Origin: Cryptomeria japonica
Lineage: Eukaryota > Streptophyta > Pinopsida > Cupressales > Cupressaceae
DNA: 64,000 nt
NCBI RefSeq assembly: GCF_030272615.1
Contig: NC_081412.1
Coordinates: 540,348,335-540,412,334 of the forward strand
Direction of reading: 5' to 3'
Shown here: positions 34,197 to 46,649 of the stretch, in pieces
Layout: every line of letters starts with the position of its first letter
How positions within the stretch are numbered: the stretch's first letter is position 1
Notes under the pieces: generated by a model
Databases searched by the model: none
Seen by the model: the letters and a program-made list of their open reading frames with translations, nothing else
What the model was told of the DNA's origin: nothing
Program-made: the position numbers and the translations under genes

Positions 34197-35326
34197 TTAT
34201 TCAGTTGTTTGTGTTATTCGGTATTCTGGTTTGTGCTCTGTATTGCTCCAAAATTGTAATATCTTTAGTTGTGAATGTATGGGATGTATTTAGGACGTTG
34301 ATGCGTGTCCTCAGTTTGATTGGTTCATGATTTGTAAATCCACAAGTGAATCTTTCAGGTTGACAGTCAGTTATGTTGATGTTCTTGAGCTCCTGTAGAG
34401 AGATGACGATGATTCTAGTAATCTGAGTTGTTGCAGTTGTTGTGGTGAAATTCATGTTGCTTGTGAGTTTTTATAGATCGTGTTCTATGCGTATTGGTGG
34501 TCCACATTGATTATTGTGCACGTTATTGAAGATATTTTTTGTCTGGTGATGTTCTTCATGTTATGTGACATTCTTGGTGTTGCAGCGCGTTGCGGATGAT
34601 TGAGGCGTAATTGTTGGAGGTGTTTCATATTTGAGGTGGTTGTTTTGGTCTAGACTATGTTTTAGCCGACATTGTTTTGGTCCGCATGTATTGTTGTAGC
34701 GTGTGAGGTTATTATTTTGTTATTTATGTTGAGGGTTGAGCCGACCTATATTCCATAGGTTTATGACTTGTATAAATAAATGTAATTTTCATTGTGAGGT
34801 ATCATGCTATGTGCAAATATTGTATCAATCATTTAGTAGTAGGGAAGTTGTGTGAAGTTATGCAAAGAAGTGTGTTGCAGAAGATTTGACAGTGAGCTTA
34901 ATCAGAACTGTACTCAGGCATAGGGAGATGATATTTTCACAGTTCATGTAATCCGAATTGTTGTCCTAATGCTTTTGTAAGTCAATGAGACTTCTTGTAA
35001 AACAATGAGCCTTCCCTAAGGGTTGTAGCCTTTCTAGGTTTCTTGTTTGAGCAGTGAGCTCTAGGTAGTGTGCCTGAATGCATGTGCATTCCCCATTATA
35101 ATATTTCACTTACTTCTAACTAGGTATTATCTCATTGTGGGTAGGTTCCCACTGTGGTTTTCCACATCAAAAATCTTGATGTTATGCATGCTATTGATAT
35201 GGTGTTGTTTCATGCTTTAACCGTTGATTATCAGATCTGATTTGTGGTTTAAGTTGCAGTAAGTTTTTGTGCAAATTGATTCACCCCGTCCCTCCCCCTT
35301 CTCAGTTTGTTGCATTGTTGCCAATA
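34197..35326 (+). repeat. copia 3' LTR, right fragment
   Basis: This continues the copia LTR after the insertion and aligns with 14188-15336 of the 5' LTR through to the CCAATA end. The right copy of the GGATG target duplication (34192-34196) precedes it. Confidence 0.8.
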
Positions 35327-37486
35327 GTGTCTTGATGGAGCACTCAAGCATGATAGAGATTCATGTATGGATATGATGATGAATTTAATTGATTGGCCCT
35401 TATGTACAACATACAACTAGGAGAATGCAAGGAATAGGTGTTGTACACCTTGCAAAACATTGTTCATTTAAAATATGTGAAATAAATAACTAATTGTGGT
35501 GCATCCTAGGTGATGTGATTAGCCACATTAAATCTGTATTTGGGCCCACTTGTAAAGTTGTATGCAACATTAGGTTAGATATTCTATGTATGGGTTGCAC
35601 ATGAAAAATATATTCAATATTTGGGAAAAATTAGTACCAAAAACTAAGCATGGGGTCAATGGTTTTGTGAACTCATGTTTTTTAGGCACACAGTTTTACC
35701 TTACCACTGGGTTGTATTTGTATGAATTTGATTCTATAAAAGCAAGCACATGTTTAGTGGTTGATGTTGGCTATTGATTTTTTTGGCTTGGCTATTTTTG
35801 TTGAAGAGTGCATAAGTGAAGCATGACATGGAATGCGTGTATACGTGCTTGGACACATGGAGGATGCATTGGAGGAGCTTGATGTTTCAAAAGCATTCAT
35901 AGAAATTTTGTAAGTGTATTCTATGGTTTTCATTGCTAAATAATACATTGAGTGTGATTGCTTTTGGAGGCCAAGTTTTTCTCTCTTGATGGTTTTCCCA
36001 AGTTATATCGTGTGATATCTTGTGATATGTATCTAATCTTTGTATATGGTTATTTTGTAAATTGGCATGCATGCTTTTCTCTCAATTGGTTATGGAGAAA
36101 ATGGTTTGACCAACTTGTATGATTTTCCTAACAATCACAACACGATTATGACTTTGCTTCTTCCATTTGGTGGAATAAGAATATTCAATATCAAGAGAAA
36201 CAAGTAGCCATCAACTTTTCCGAGCAATCTTATTACTTATTCAAGAAACAAGTTTAACATTTTAGTGATATATGAGACTTGAAATCATTACATTAGTTTC
36301 CTTGATAGGTCACTAAAGATTGATTTGGCTTGAATAATAAATCCAAATAGTTTCTTATTTTTGTACATAATAAATAATTTAATATTTTAATGACTAAATT
36401 GTTCATTCTAACATTATGTAACTTATTTAGAGACTTGCTTTGGTTGTCCTCTCAACAGTTTTCATTTCTCCCCTTGAAATAAATTTACCTCCACCTATTT
36501 CCCAAAATGTCCTTGGTTCCCACCTTAACATTAAATGGAAGTGCAAATTTAATCATAAACCTAGACATCTAATTTAGATTACAGCAACTTGAGCCCACAC
36601 ATCTAGATATTTAAAGTTGATTATAATGTACAAATACTAGCTTGGAAAATTCTACATTACAAGTTGTTTATCACAATGCATTATTGTCAACTAGCTAAAT
36701 ATCTAATTTCTATTTTTGCTGAAAATAATGGTTCGTTGGTTTTAGAGGCTTACCTACTTTATTTGGTCATTACTTATGTTTAAAACAAAAACTTTATTTG
36801 TAATAAATCTAAAAAATAATGTTATTAATAGTTAAGTTAGACATGTTATCTTGTTATATTATTTATGGAAAATGAGATGTTGATTAATATTCATTAAGAA
36901 ATTTAATTTCAAGTCTTATGTTAATCATTTTTTTCTGGTTTGTCTTTCTATCATATCAATCAGGGGTAATGCTAAAAAAGAATACCCAGATTGCCTATTA
37001 ATTAAATTGAAGGAATTTTAATGATGTCCATAAAACCAATAGATCAAAGGATCAAGAATCATATCCTAAACCATCTTCATGCTGTTCTCGACGTCAGCTC
37101 TTTCGATATGAATCTTTATCAAGAAACCAACAGTTGTGTGAAGCCTTACTTTCTCAAAATTTTGGTTTAAACAGCTCTCCTTCAAATTGTTCTCATATTA
37201 ACCATAGATATTATGATAAGCAACACATTCTAAGATAAAATACCATTTAGTTTCAACAACCACTTTTGTGCGGGATGGCATACATGCACGCCAAGCTTTC
37301 TGGAATGAATCTGCACCTTACACGCTGGTAAATTTGAGCCACTTTAATGAACGTCTTTTGTTACAGAAAAAACAAATTAATATGGAATTATTGCCATGTC
37401 GGCAAATGACATGGCAATAGAATTAACATCAGGCCCCGGTAGATAAGGGGAGAGAGAGAGCTCCAAGGCATTCATCTGCTACGACC
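35327..37486 (+). other. intergenic region and OHP1 upstream sequence
   Basis: AT-rich sequence without convincing reading frames or repeats. The last 150 bp before the OHP1 ATG contain a perfect inverted repeat (37391-37417) and a purine run GGGGAGAGAGAGAG (37447-37460), which is probably 5' UTR. No clear TATA box was found within 100 bp of the ATG. Confidence 0.5.
37391..37417. promoter_or_regulatory. perfect 10-bp inverted repeat upstream of OHP1
   Basis: TTGCCATGTC and GACATGGCAA flank a 7-nt spacer, 70 bp upstream of the start codon. It could be a protein-binding dyad in the promoter or a hairpin in the 5' UTR. The function is unknown. Confidence 0.4.
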
Positions 37487-37563
37487 ATGGCCACGATTAC
37501 ACCCATCAGTACAATCAAACCCACTCTCCCTTCCTCTTCATTTCTGCACTCTAAAGTGCGCAG
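37487..37563 (+). CDS. OHP1: OHP1 exon 1
   Basis: Codes for the first 25 residues of the transit peptide and part of codon 26. The donor is AG|GTACAT. The ATG context is ACCATGGC, a good plant start. Intron 1 is 83 bp. Confidence 0.88.
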
Positions 37564-40500
37564 GTACATCAAATTTCCCTACATTCATAATTCCGACTAA
37601 CTTTCATAATTCCTATTGCACGCCCTTTTAAATTTCAATTATGCAGGACACCCAACGGAAACAGGACTTCCTTTCAGCTTATCACCAGTAGAACCTCCTT
37701 TACAATCCGTGCAGCAAAGCTCCCAGCTGGAGTAAGTAAAATATAAAATACCCACTCTTCAAAAATTTTGTCAAAATACTAAAAAATTGGATGCTGGTAA
37801 TGTTTTTACTGTAGTTCTTGAATTATAGATTTTATAATGCAGGTAGAGGCGCCTAAAGAGGAGCCAAAGCTTACTGCTCCCTTTCTTGGGTTTACAAATA
37901 CTGCCGAAATCTGGAATTCTAGAGCATGTATGATAGGTCTCATCGGTACATTCATTGTGGAGCTGGTAAGACCCAATTTTTTATTTATTATTAAGAATAA
38001 CCATCTTGTTTACATGTGACGGATTTTTTTGGATGAATTGTAATTGTAATCAATTAATTCATTTACTGCCATAATGAGCAAAACATGTTTACCATAAGTC
38101 CAATTCCAACTTTTAAATGCTTTCAGTTTCTATTGCTCATTAAGACTATGTTTTAAAAAATTGTGTTTTTATAATCAGGGCAAATGGTAGGGTTTTTTTC
38201 TTCCCTTTTGCCAGTTTGGTTCTTTCTATCACCAAGTTTTCAATAAAAACAACAACCACCAAAAAAATAAAATGCCAAGGTGTTATAAGAAGGTATGGTT
38301 TAGATACCAATTGTAATACCAATATTTCATAGTCTTTAATAGAAAAGTTAGTTCTTTCTTATGCTGTATAAATATTTTTATTTTTTGAATATTTTGCAGA
38401 ATGCATACTCCTCAGTCTTTGACTCTTAGCTGAAGAGATTCTCATGCTCCCTATTAGAGAGCAAAACAATTTTTTAAACAAACCCCCATAAAAACAAATG
38501 CCCTGATTAGAATCATCAGTGTATTGCCTGATGCCCTGAAGCAAGTCAGAAGAAAGAAAGACAGACACTATGTTTATGCCCACTGGTGACCAAATAGGTC
38601 AATTGGGCTCTGAAAATATGGCTAGCTTCAAATAGACAAATGGAATGTTCAAGATATCTCCATGAGCCATATAAGAAAAAGAAAATTAGCTGTGTTCCGC
38701 AGTATTTCCAGAACAGGGATGGCATACTGTGTCTCAGGGAACGACCTACACTGGGAGGCCATTTTGTGGGAATGACAGTATTCGAATTATATAAATTATA
38801 GGGAAATTCAAATATTTACATGTTTAGCACTACATGACGTCAAGAATCAAGTTTCCAGATTCAATGTTAACTGTTCATTGATTAAAATAAAGCGATAATA
38901 AAAATAAAAAATTCATTGTTTTCATTTTGGTTAGTTCAAAATGCAAATTGATTATGGTAATTGTGAGTGGAAAATGGGTGGGTGAGTTAGTTAAAGGGAG
39001 GTTTTAGGGTTTGATAAGCTTGCACCCCACTTTTTTTTCTTTCTTATAAATAAAATTGAACTGTTTTTTTTACTAGGCATGAAAAGCAGGGAGCATTTAC
39101 ACATCCCCAGGACAGTCAAGGGATGTCACAGATACCCTCAGCCATCCAGATACGGCTAGATGTATCCATGATGCCTCATAAGGAGGCATTTTAGGAGCAC
39201 ATCCCCAAAATTTGTGTTCTAGTGACACAACAAGAGACAAGGACACAGGGTTTGGAGGAGGAGGGATGCATCCTCAAATGACCCTGGAAAATAGAGAATT
39301 GTTCACTTATAACATGGGGGAACAGGGAAAGATGGATAGGTAAAAAGTCACATCTCATCGTTGGCCATTCACTGATAGAATTAAAAGCATCATTCACACT
39401 ACCCATTTTAAGAGTGTCCTGTGACAAAGTCAAAAGACTGTCATTAGTAGGATGGCCCAGGTTAAAGAGAGCTAGTGATGCTATCCTTGGGCATTGAATA
39501 TTCCTGTATCTGACTCGCAAAATTGTTGAAGCAAAGTTGGAGCAGATGTAGCTTGTAAGATGTGTCTATTGGGAGTACCTCCATTTTTATACTCCCAAGT
39601 CGTACGGGTGCTGCTAGTTATCTCTCTACATTGGCGATTAGCTCGACGAATGTTGTTTGGTCTTGTAGCCCATACAATATATCTCTGTACTATCCTAGTT
39701 GCATCTACTGTCTACAGAAGAATTTGGTTGACATTTTGTACCACTTGAATCAAGTTGAGATAAATGTAGAAAAGATCTAGAGGATTGACCTAGATGGTCC
39801 TTGAAGAGCCTGATGTTTAAGAGATACGATCTCTTGAAGGAGTGTCATACTTCTCTGATTAGGATGATTAATAAACGCAGATAAGTTACCTCCAGCATCA
39901 CTGTGAGGCCATGAAACCCTCAGCCTTTGAAATGACTTTCTATTTTCCTTGGAAAAAGAAGTATTTCTATACAATTTCTAAAAATAAAGGTAGAACTTTT
40001 GCAGTCCAAGAAATAAAAACAGAACTCAGATCTGCCCTAGTAATGCAAAATAAAGCATTGTCCACAGATATCTCCTGACCACTACAGGGAATATTGCAGA
40101 GAATTTCCTAAACTTACAATGGGTTCTTAACAAAACCAATAATGAACTAATAACACCACGACTAGATAAAAAACAGAAAAATGACATACCCAGATTTAGC
40201 AGGTCATATAAATTACCATGTTAGCAGTTGGCATATCTGTACTAACAGTTTTTTTGGTTAGGAAAGCTTTACTTTCAGATCCTGGGACTTGCGTTTGGCC
40301 TCATTGCATTTTACCTTATTAGGGATCTGTATTTTGGGACTTAATAGCATTCTGCTGGAATGGAACATTTATGGGCTATGCAACAACCAAGTAACCTCAC
40401 AAGTGGGCCAGCTGCAATTGATCACTAATCAATTTTGAAACATACAATTACAAATTTCATTAAATTGACAAAACAATAACCATTGCTTCAAGTCCTCAGA

Positions 40501-43500
40501 ATCCACTCGTTAGGGTGCTTTTTGCAATTCCCAACACTGACTCAAACAAGAAAGATCTTGAAACCAATCTTTTGCTGGATACACTTTGTTTCTCCAAGCG
40601 TCATAAGTGCAATCTTATTATTTTCCTGGGATGTTGTCATACAATCATATCAGTTACTTGGCTTTGTGTATCCATCTTGTGCACAGTACATGCTTGTGCC
40701 TTGCCTTATGCTAAGAATACATGTAACAGCATATTTATCGTTGTATTTAATTGATAAATTTTGGTTCTAGTAATTTTGGTAGCATAATATAATTTGACAA
40801 TTTGTTCCCATTGTGCTTTCTAATAAGGACAACTCTACGGATGTGGAGTACCTGTCAACAAGCTATTTTTAATGCTTCAATTGTTTGCATGCATCTCATT
40901 AAGTAAAACAAGACTACTGTGTATGTAAAATTGGAATTCTTGAATAGCAAGATAAACTAAGGTCCATGAGCACATTCACTAAATTGATTATGTAATTGAT
41001 GCACTACTACATCGGAAGGAAGGGAATAGGTACTAAACATTCGTCCAAAGCAACATTACCTGTTTATCATAACTGAGTGAACAATGTTTAGTTACTTCCA
41101 GTACAGAAATATGAAGCTCTATTGACCCAAGTTTTTTGTGCTTGAAGAATGTCATCTTGAGTTAAGAGTGAATTTCAATGTATAAGGAAATGTATTCAGC
41201 ATGCCAGACACATATTGGGAGCTTGAAAATTGAAACTGAAATGGAGTACGTGCAAAGGCTAACGATTATTATTTCAGATAAATTGATATGTAGAAGTGAG
41301 CTGTTGGATATCCTAAAGATTGATCTCATTATCATATTCGTCACACGTGAGAAACCCCTAGCTAGGATCTGCTTTGATGGTTGCAAGCGTTCTAATTGCA
41401 TTTTAGTAGACTTTGTAGAAATCACAACTTTTTTAGAAAATGTCAACAAAAGTGCCCTTTACATATCGATGCATGCTACAATTGAACATCACTGGGGACT
41501 CTTGACGACTGATATAAAGATTAAAGAAAAAATTGTGAATATTATTTATTTTACTATAAATTTGAGTTATTAATTTCTCAACATCTGCAAAGGATTTGTA
41601 ATGTCTCCAATGGGATACATGCAATATTTAATTATATTTTTCTTATTTTATGAGACAAGTCAATATATGGTTGTAAAAATTAGATTTGTTTTGGGAACAT
41701 TGGCAACATATCAAAATACTATTTCATTCCCATTTTTCTGATGAATGATAACTAAAATGTTGTGAACAGCAGCTGGTATGACTGATCTTATATTCAAAAT
41801 GACTGATTTTCTCTCTCTGAATGTTGCGCTCAGCTAGGTTTGACTGAAACAACTCAGATCCAACTCTATATGGTGTTAAAAAATTCAACAAAAATTCAAC
41901 ATAATATATAAATCCTTAAATATGCTTGAATAATGAAATGATGATATTTGCTTACAAAAACTACTGTAACAACATTGTAGCAAACTGAAAATATCTCCAA
42001 ATCCTCCACAAATCAGCACAATTGTGATTCCTGGATGGAACTACATGATATTGGAAGCAAGGGATTTTGTCCTTGATCCCAAATTTGGAATTCAAAAGGG
42101 TTTTCATCCTCTTGAACTCCAAACAAATTAAGGGTTTTCATCCTTGGATGCCCTGGGTTGAACAAACTACTCAAATTAGTTAGATTGAACAAACTAATGT
42201 AATATAGGCATATCCTTATTCATATGCTTGAGCACCCGATTTGGGAAAGGGGTGGATTGTTTTAAGTAAAAACAGAGACACATATCTTCTGAAGAAGCTG
42301 AAGAATATCCTGGTGAACAAGATGAAATCCATATTCATGTGGAAGGTCCTCAAACTGGAAATTCAATAACTGCACAAGGAAAAATCTTCTCTCTTTAGAC
42401 ATTGAATATCCTAAAATTAATGCATTATATAATCAAACCCATAGGAATGTACCATTTTAGTGACATGGATAACTAATTATTTAATACAAATTAGTTGGAC
42501 AGAATTTTTGTTTGTTGTAATAATGACACAGGTGGGGACTGACCGCAATTTGAGATGACGTTTGCTAAGCCTATTTAGGGTAAACCCATAGCCATCTAGA
42601 GATGTGGGGTAGGATATGTGTATTGGGACAAGGATGCGTTTTCAAAACAGGGCGCTCAAGTATATGAATAATGATATGCCTATATTACATTAAAATAATT
42701 AGTAGTAGATAGAGAAATGGGTATTGTGATAGGGTCCTTACCCATGAAATTAAGTTTTCTGATTACTATTTGGCATAGTCATGAATAGAGGATCTAATGA
42801 AGAATTATCCAACCATGCAGCCTAATAAAAATCTCCTTCAAAATTACATTACAAAATTCAAACACTCGTACAATATTCATATCACAAGAGAAATATGTAG
42901 CAGTAGAACAATTATTTATTAATCCATAGTCTAAAATTACATCAACAAATATTGCTACTAGGGCTTACAACCAGAATTAGATCTCAATTTTGAATTGCAA
43001 TCAAACCTAGACACAAACAATTGGGTGGCTCCACAAATATGATATTACAAGTTGATCTTCTACATGACTCTCTCTATCATCTTCTAGACTCTTGCTCTTC
43101 TTGCTGCTTTAATCAACTACTCATCTTCTATGTAAAATTCCACCACTTATATAAAGAATGATGTAATATCTTTGCACTAATAAAAAATGTTGTACATTGC
43201 CCTATTCATGCGAGATAAGGATCACAGGTCCAATATTAAATGAATTCTCTTGTAATTTTGCATTGGAACTGGACACCTTTTTATGAAATGTGTAAATTAT
43301 CCTTTTGATGAGTGTGGCGAGATGCAAACTTTGAAGTTCCTGGTTGACTTAATGGTGCAGGAGCACCTAGGTCCTAGCTTTCTTGTTTTGCAAATTTTGG
43401 CTTGTACTGACCCTAGCCAAGTCAGTGGTGAATAAGGACTCCAAGAGGGTCGAAGAGTGATTTTTAGTGTCAATGTAGGCCTAGGTTGAGTTCATTTTAC

Positions 43501-46500
43501 TTAGGTTTGCATTTTTGTGTAAATAGTGGGTTTGAGTAGGTTTTTGGCCTTTTTGTTGGTCAAAGGTGTCAAAAGTTGGTAAAAGCATTTGAGAGGGCTA
43601 AATAGGTTTTAGGCATGTTCGAAATGCGATATGGGATGATTTATAACAGGTCTCATGAGTTGGAGAGGCCAAAAGTGGAAAAAATACAAAGTTGCAAAAA
43701 GTTGACATGACAATTTTTGTCCTAAAATTGGTCCCACGTTGAAGCTAGGGATTTCTCAAAGCCATGGGAGGACTCCACATGTGGGAAGGCTATAAAAACC
43801 CTCTTTTACACGTTTACCAAGGTTGGTGTACTTGGATTTTGGAAGCAGTAATCAAAATACAAGATTTTGGACTGCACTTTTCATTATTTTTGTCAATTTT
43901 TGCATTCTTTGAAGGTTTAATGGATTGAATCCATGAATCCAATGATGGATTGAGGTTTAGTAGTGTGTTGCAGGGTAGGCTGTTCATTTTCAAGCTTTTT
44001 ATTTATCATCTACTACTGTTTTGATGATTTCATTCACAAGTAGCCAGTTTTGGCTTGTAAATAGCAGTTTTTGCTAAAATGGGTGCCCCATAAAATCCCA
44101 CCGTGTGTTCATCATGGCCTTTTGGGACATGGTAGGAAACCCATTGTACAGTGTACATATGAAAGGAGAAGGTCTGAAAGTGTCGTTTGATATTTTTAAC
44201 ATCTTGCCCTAGGCGAGCCTAGGAGCAACTCGGCTAGAGTTGGCAAGATGAAAAGCTAGCACAAAGTGCAGAGGTGAATGTAAATGGAAGTCCCAAGCTT
44301 TTGGGAAGTTGTAATAGGTTAGTACAGATCTTCTTGTGTAGGAGGAAGCCTCAAGAGTTCCATTTGAAGGTCCAAAGGAAAGATTTACTTGCTGCTCCCA
44401 GTCAAGTGCCTAGAAGCCCTTGAAATCCTCATTTTTGGGTTTTCGAATGCAAAGAAGGGTTGGAAGGTTAAAACCACTGAAATCATTTGGGGTTGAGTGA
44501 ATCTTTGAAGAAAATCCATTTTAGTTTGGGGGTCCTTTGGGTCGTTTTAGCCCAAAAGCTCAAAAACCGGTTCTAGGAGGCCTAATTGGGCTCTTTCCCT
44601 TGTAGCCTTTCTAGACCAATTTTTGAAATCGGTAAGAAACCTTTGGACAGCAAACCACAAATGACCTTGAAACCATCTAAAAACATGAGAGAATAACCCT
44701 CTACACCTCCGCAACATCTCAAGACCATGGGAGGGCATTTTGATGAATTTGAGCCAAGAAGCCATCTTTGAGCATATGGGAAACATAGCAGATTGGTAGG
44801 GTTCCTAGCAAGGACACTTGAAGAAAACACCTTGGAGTGAGTAAGAGAAAGCCCTATAAGAGATTGAGAAGGACTTGTAGGTCTAGGAAGCAACTAGGCC
44901 TGGTGAGTTGGTGAAATTGAGCAGCATCAACTTGGTGGAGTGTCGAGCAAGCTAGGTGAACCGTATCACTTAACCATAAACGTCACTGGGACCAACAATC
45001 TTATCGATAACATTATGAGTTGGCGCAAGATTCAAGTGTGTGCCACACAACTCCAATAGGCCTTCCTTAGTAGGGTCTTATAAGTCACTGTTTTGAACTA
45101 CAATTAAGACCTGAACAAAGAAGTGGATTTGTTAAGGACACCATTATGATGCTCTGATATCTATGTGAAGGCATTCTGATGAATTTGCAGTACCCTGCAG
45201 TCAATTACTGTCTGCTGAAACTGTGTAATCTGGATGAAGTTTGCAGCAAGAAAATGTTTACGCAGCAAGAATAGAATGTTAGTGGCAACTAAGAAATGCT
45301 GCAAAGGACACACAAGAACTTATGGTTGATTGTAGTTTTCTCTTACACCTGGGATGCTCCTACATTACTATGAGTAAAACTACAAATAAAGAACTCCCCA
45401 ATGAGGTACAGTAGGCATTATTTTTCACAAACCTTCTTTATGGAGAGATTATTCTTGTCACAACTCATTCTTAGTTCTATTTCCATCTTTCATTGACATA
45501 GTGGTTTCCTGATCTGAAATATATATTTTGAAATTGGTTTAACGATTGAAGCCATTTAATTACTATGCAATTAATGATCTTTATGAAAATATTAGACAAA
45601 ATATCCTTATTTATTTTATAACCGAATAGAAATTCCCCCGTTAGACAATAGGAAAAATTTCTTGATCACGTCAAAGAATTTGAAAGGATGAGAACTTTCA
45701 AATAGAACGCATTAAGGCAGTTGCTTCTCTGGCAGGGCATACTGGTCAAAGTGAGATTGTGCAAGACACTCTACACTCTAGCTGTCTTTTGTATGCGTCA
45801 GCAAGAAGGAATAGTGTTGCATATCTTTTAGCAGTTGAAACAACTAGACTTTTTCCAAACAGTGGATCCAAGCAGAGCAGGTCAGAGATCTTATGAGCTC
45901 CTTACATAAGATAGAATCAAGGAGAACTGTTCATCTTGTTGCAATCTCTCTCTTCATGAAAAGGCAGTGGAGATCAATCTTCCAAGAAGATAACTCTTCT
46001 TCGTAGTTAGGACAGTTCGATACATGTAGGAAAGATTTATCTGAATATGTCATATTTAGATTGTGTGAAAAGAAAAGAGCACTTTGTCTGCAGATGCAAA
46101 ATTTGTGATATTTGTTTTTTCTCACATTTTTGGGGATATGATATCTCAAAGGCTGCATTTTTATTTATCACTGTATTTTACATGGTCACCAGGAAACTCA
46201 GGTTAAGTGGACAGGAATCCCGTCTATGTAAGCACACCACATTTCCCAGTGACTATTTATATGTAATATAGCTGTAGACATTTTATTATACTGTGCCCTG
46301 TTTCAAAATGACACCCCCATCCCGAGCCCTGAGCCATATCCCTTGTGTCTAGGTCAATATGATATTTTATGAACATAAGATGTTTTATTTCCAAAAAAAG
46401 GAAGGCAGATGTTGCGTAGTTTTCTTCACGTCTTTGTTGTTTGCATCATTTCTGTTGTCAAATTTCATATTTAATTTTAGCATGTCTATTTATCTCTAAA

Positions 46501-46649
46501 ACTTCATGTGTATTTTGGCAATCCTTTTTATAAATTAGAATCATTGCATATTATTAAATAAGTTTTATTCTGTGATACAGATAGCTCGGAAGGGAATACT
46601 GCAACTAATTGGTGTTGAGATTGGGAAAGGCCTTGATCTTCCTTTATGA
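37487..46649 (+). CDS. OHP1: One-helix protein 1 (light-harvesting-like), four exons
   Basis: Joining 37487-37563, 37647-37731, 37843-37965 and 46581-46649 gives 117 residues with intact GT-AG borders and phases 2, 0 and 0. Residues 1-47 are Ser/Thr/Arg-rich with few acidic residues, as expected of a chloroplast transit peptide. Cleavage is likely near IRAAKLPAG. The mature part has the conserved FLGFTNTAEIWNSRACMIGL. It includes the chlorophyll-binding ExxNxR motif (Glu76, Asn79, Arg81) at the start of one membrane helix (about 77-95). It ends GVEIGKGLDLPL, as in Arabidopsis OHP1. In known plants OHP1 pairs with OHP2, binds chlorophyll and carotenoid in thylakoids, and with HCF244 assists D1 and photosystem II reaction-centre assembly. 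The length (about 110 in Arabidopsis) fits. The third intron is 8615 bp. The gene appears intact. Confidence 0.93.
37647..37731 (+). CDS. OHP1: OHP1 exon 2
   Basis: The acceptor is ATGCAG|GACAC and the donor GGA|GTAAGT. It codes for the rest of the transit peptide and the conserved AAKLPAG. Intron 2 is 111 bp. Confidence 0.9.
37843..37965 (+). CDS. OHP1: OHP1 exon 3
   Basis: Forty-one codons with the FLGFTNTAEIWNSRA motif and the membrane helix. The acceptor is AATGCAG|GTAGAG and the donor CTG|GTAAGA. Exon-like translation stops there: the reading frame continues into the intron with no conserved residues. Confidence 0.92.
40262..40345 (+). other. exon-like segment in OHP1 intron 3
   Basis: A T-rich tract and TTAG precede a 27-codon frame that reads GKLYFQILGLAFGLIAFYLI and then RDLYFGT with a TAA. 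This would be one membrane helix and a short charged tail. It is not in phase with OHP1 exon 3: phase-0 splicing there would give an unrelated peptide. It may be a terminal exon of another small membrane-protein gene captured as a fragment, or chance. Confidence 0.25.
43356..45090 (+). repeat. LTR-like block inside OHP1 intron 3
   Basis: It starts TGCAGGAGCACCTAG, the same first 15 bases or so as the LTR of the gag-pro element at the window start (TG(T/C)A(G/T)GAGCACCTAG). A TATAAAAACC box lies 435 bp further on. No coding sequence follows, so it may be a solo LTR or fragment. I could not find the right end or a target duplication, so the end given is approximate. Confidence 0.4.
43791..43799 (+). 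promoter_or_regulatory. TATA-like box in intronic LTR-like block
   Basis: TATAAAAAC is preceded by GGGAAGGC and followed within 30 bp by CCTCTTTTACACG, the usual arrangement of a plant LTR promoter. It is in the sense direction of OHP1. Confidence 0.35.
46581..46649 (+). CDS. OHP1: OHP1 exon 4 (last)
   Basis: The acceptor is GATACAG|ATAGCT. Twenty-two codons give KGILQLIGVEIGKGLDLPL then TGA, the conserved OHP1 C-terminus. The phase matches exon 3. It lies 8.6 kb downstream of exon 3. Confidence 0.92.
   Translation: MARKGILQLIGVEIGKGLDLPL

Larger units (their letters stand above)
13954..35326 (+). mobile_element. decayed Ty1/copia element, split by a Tat insertion
   Basis: The LTR starts TGTTGGG at 13954 and ends CCAACA at 15336. 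The 3' LTR ends CCAATA at 35326. The order gag, protease, integrase, RT, RNase H on the plus strand is diagnostic of Ty1/copia. The 3' LTR is interrupted at 18719/18720 by the 15.5 kb element 18720-34191. Without that insert and its target duplication the copia element would be about 5.9 kb. It carries many stops, lacks the RT active-site region, and has lost about 170 bp at the start of the 3' LTR. No target duplication of the copia element could be confirmed (GATAT on the left, GTGTC on the right). Confidence 0.85.
37966..46580 (+). other. OHP1 intron 3 (8615 bp)
   Basis: Flanked by canonical GT and AG. It contains an LTR-like block (43356 to about 45090) and one exon-like piece with an embedded hydrophobic frame (40262-40345). 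The remainder, 37966-40200 and 40400-43355, shows only short frames without family motifs and no clear terminal repeats. Long repeat-filled introns are usual in conifers. Confidence 0.8.

Noticed and set aside
13949-35331. Target-site duplication of the copia element
   Set aside because: The flanking 5-mers GATAT and GTGTC do not match, so no duplication is claimed.
38359-39974. Minus-strand frames in the OHP1 intron that could be retroelement remnants
   Set aside because: I could not match any to RT, integrase, RNase H or gag motifs with confidence.
44547-44893. Two overlapping minus-strand frames in the OHP1 intron
   Set aside because: They overlap each other in different frames within an LTR-like block and show no protein motif.
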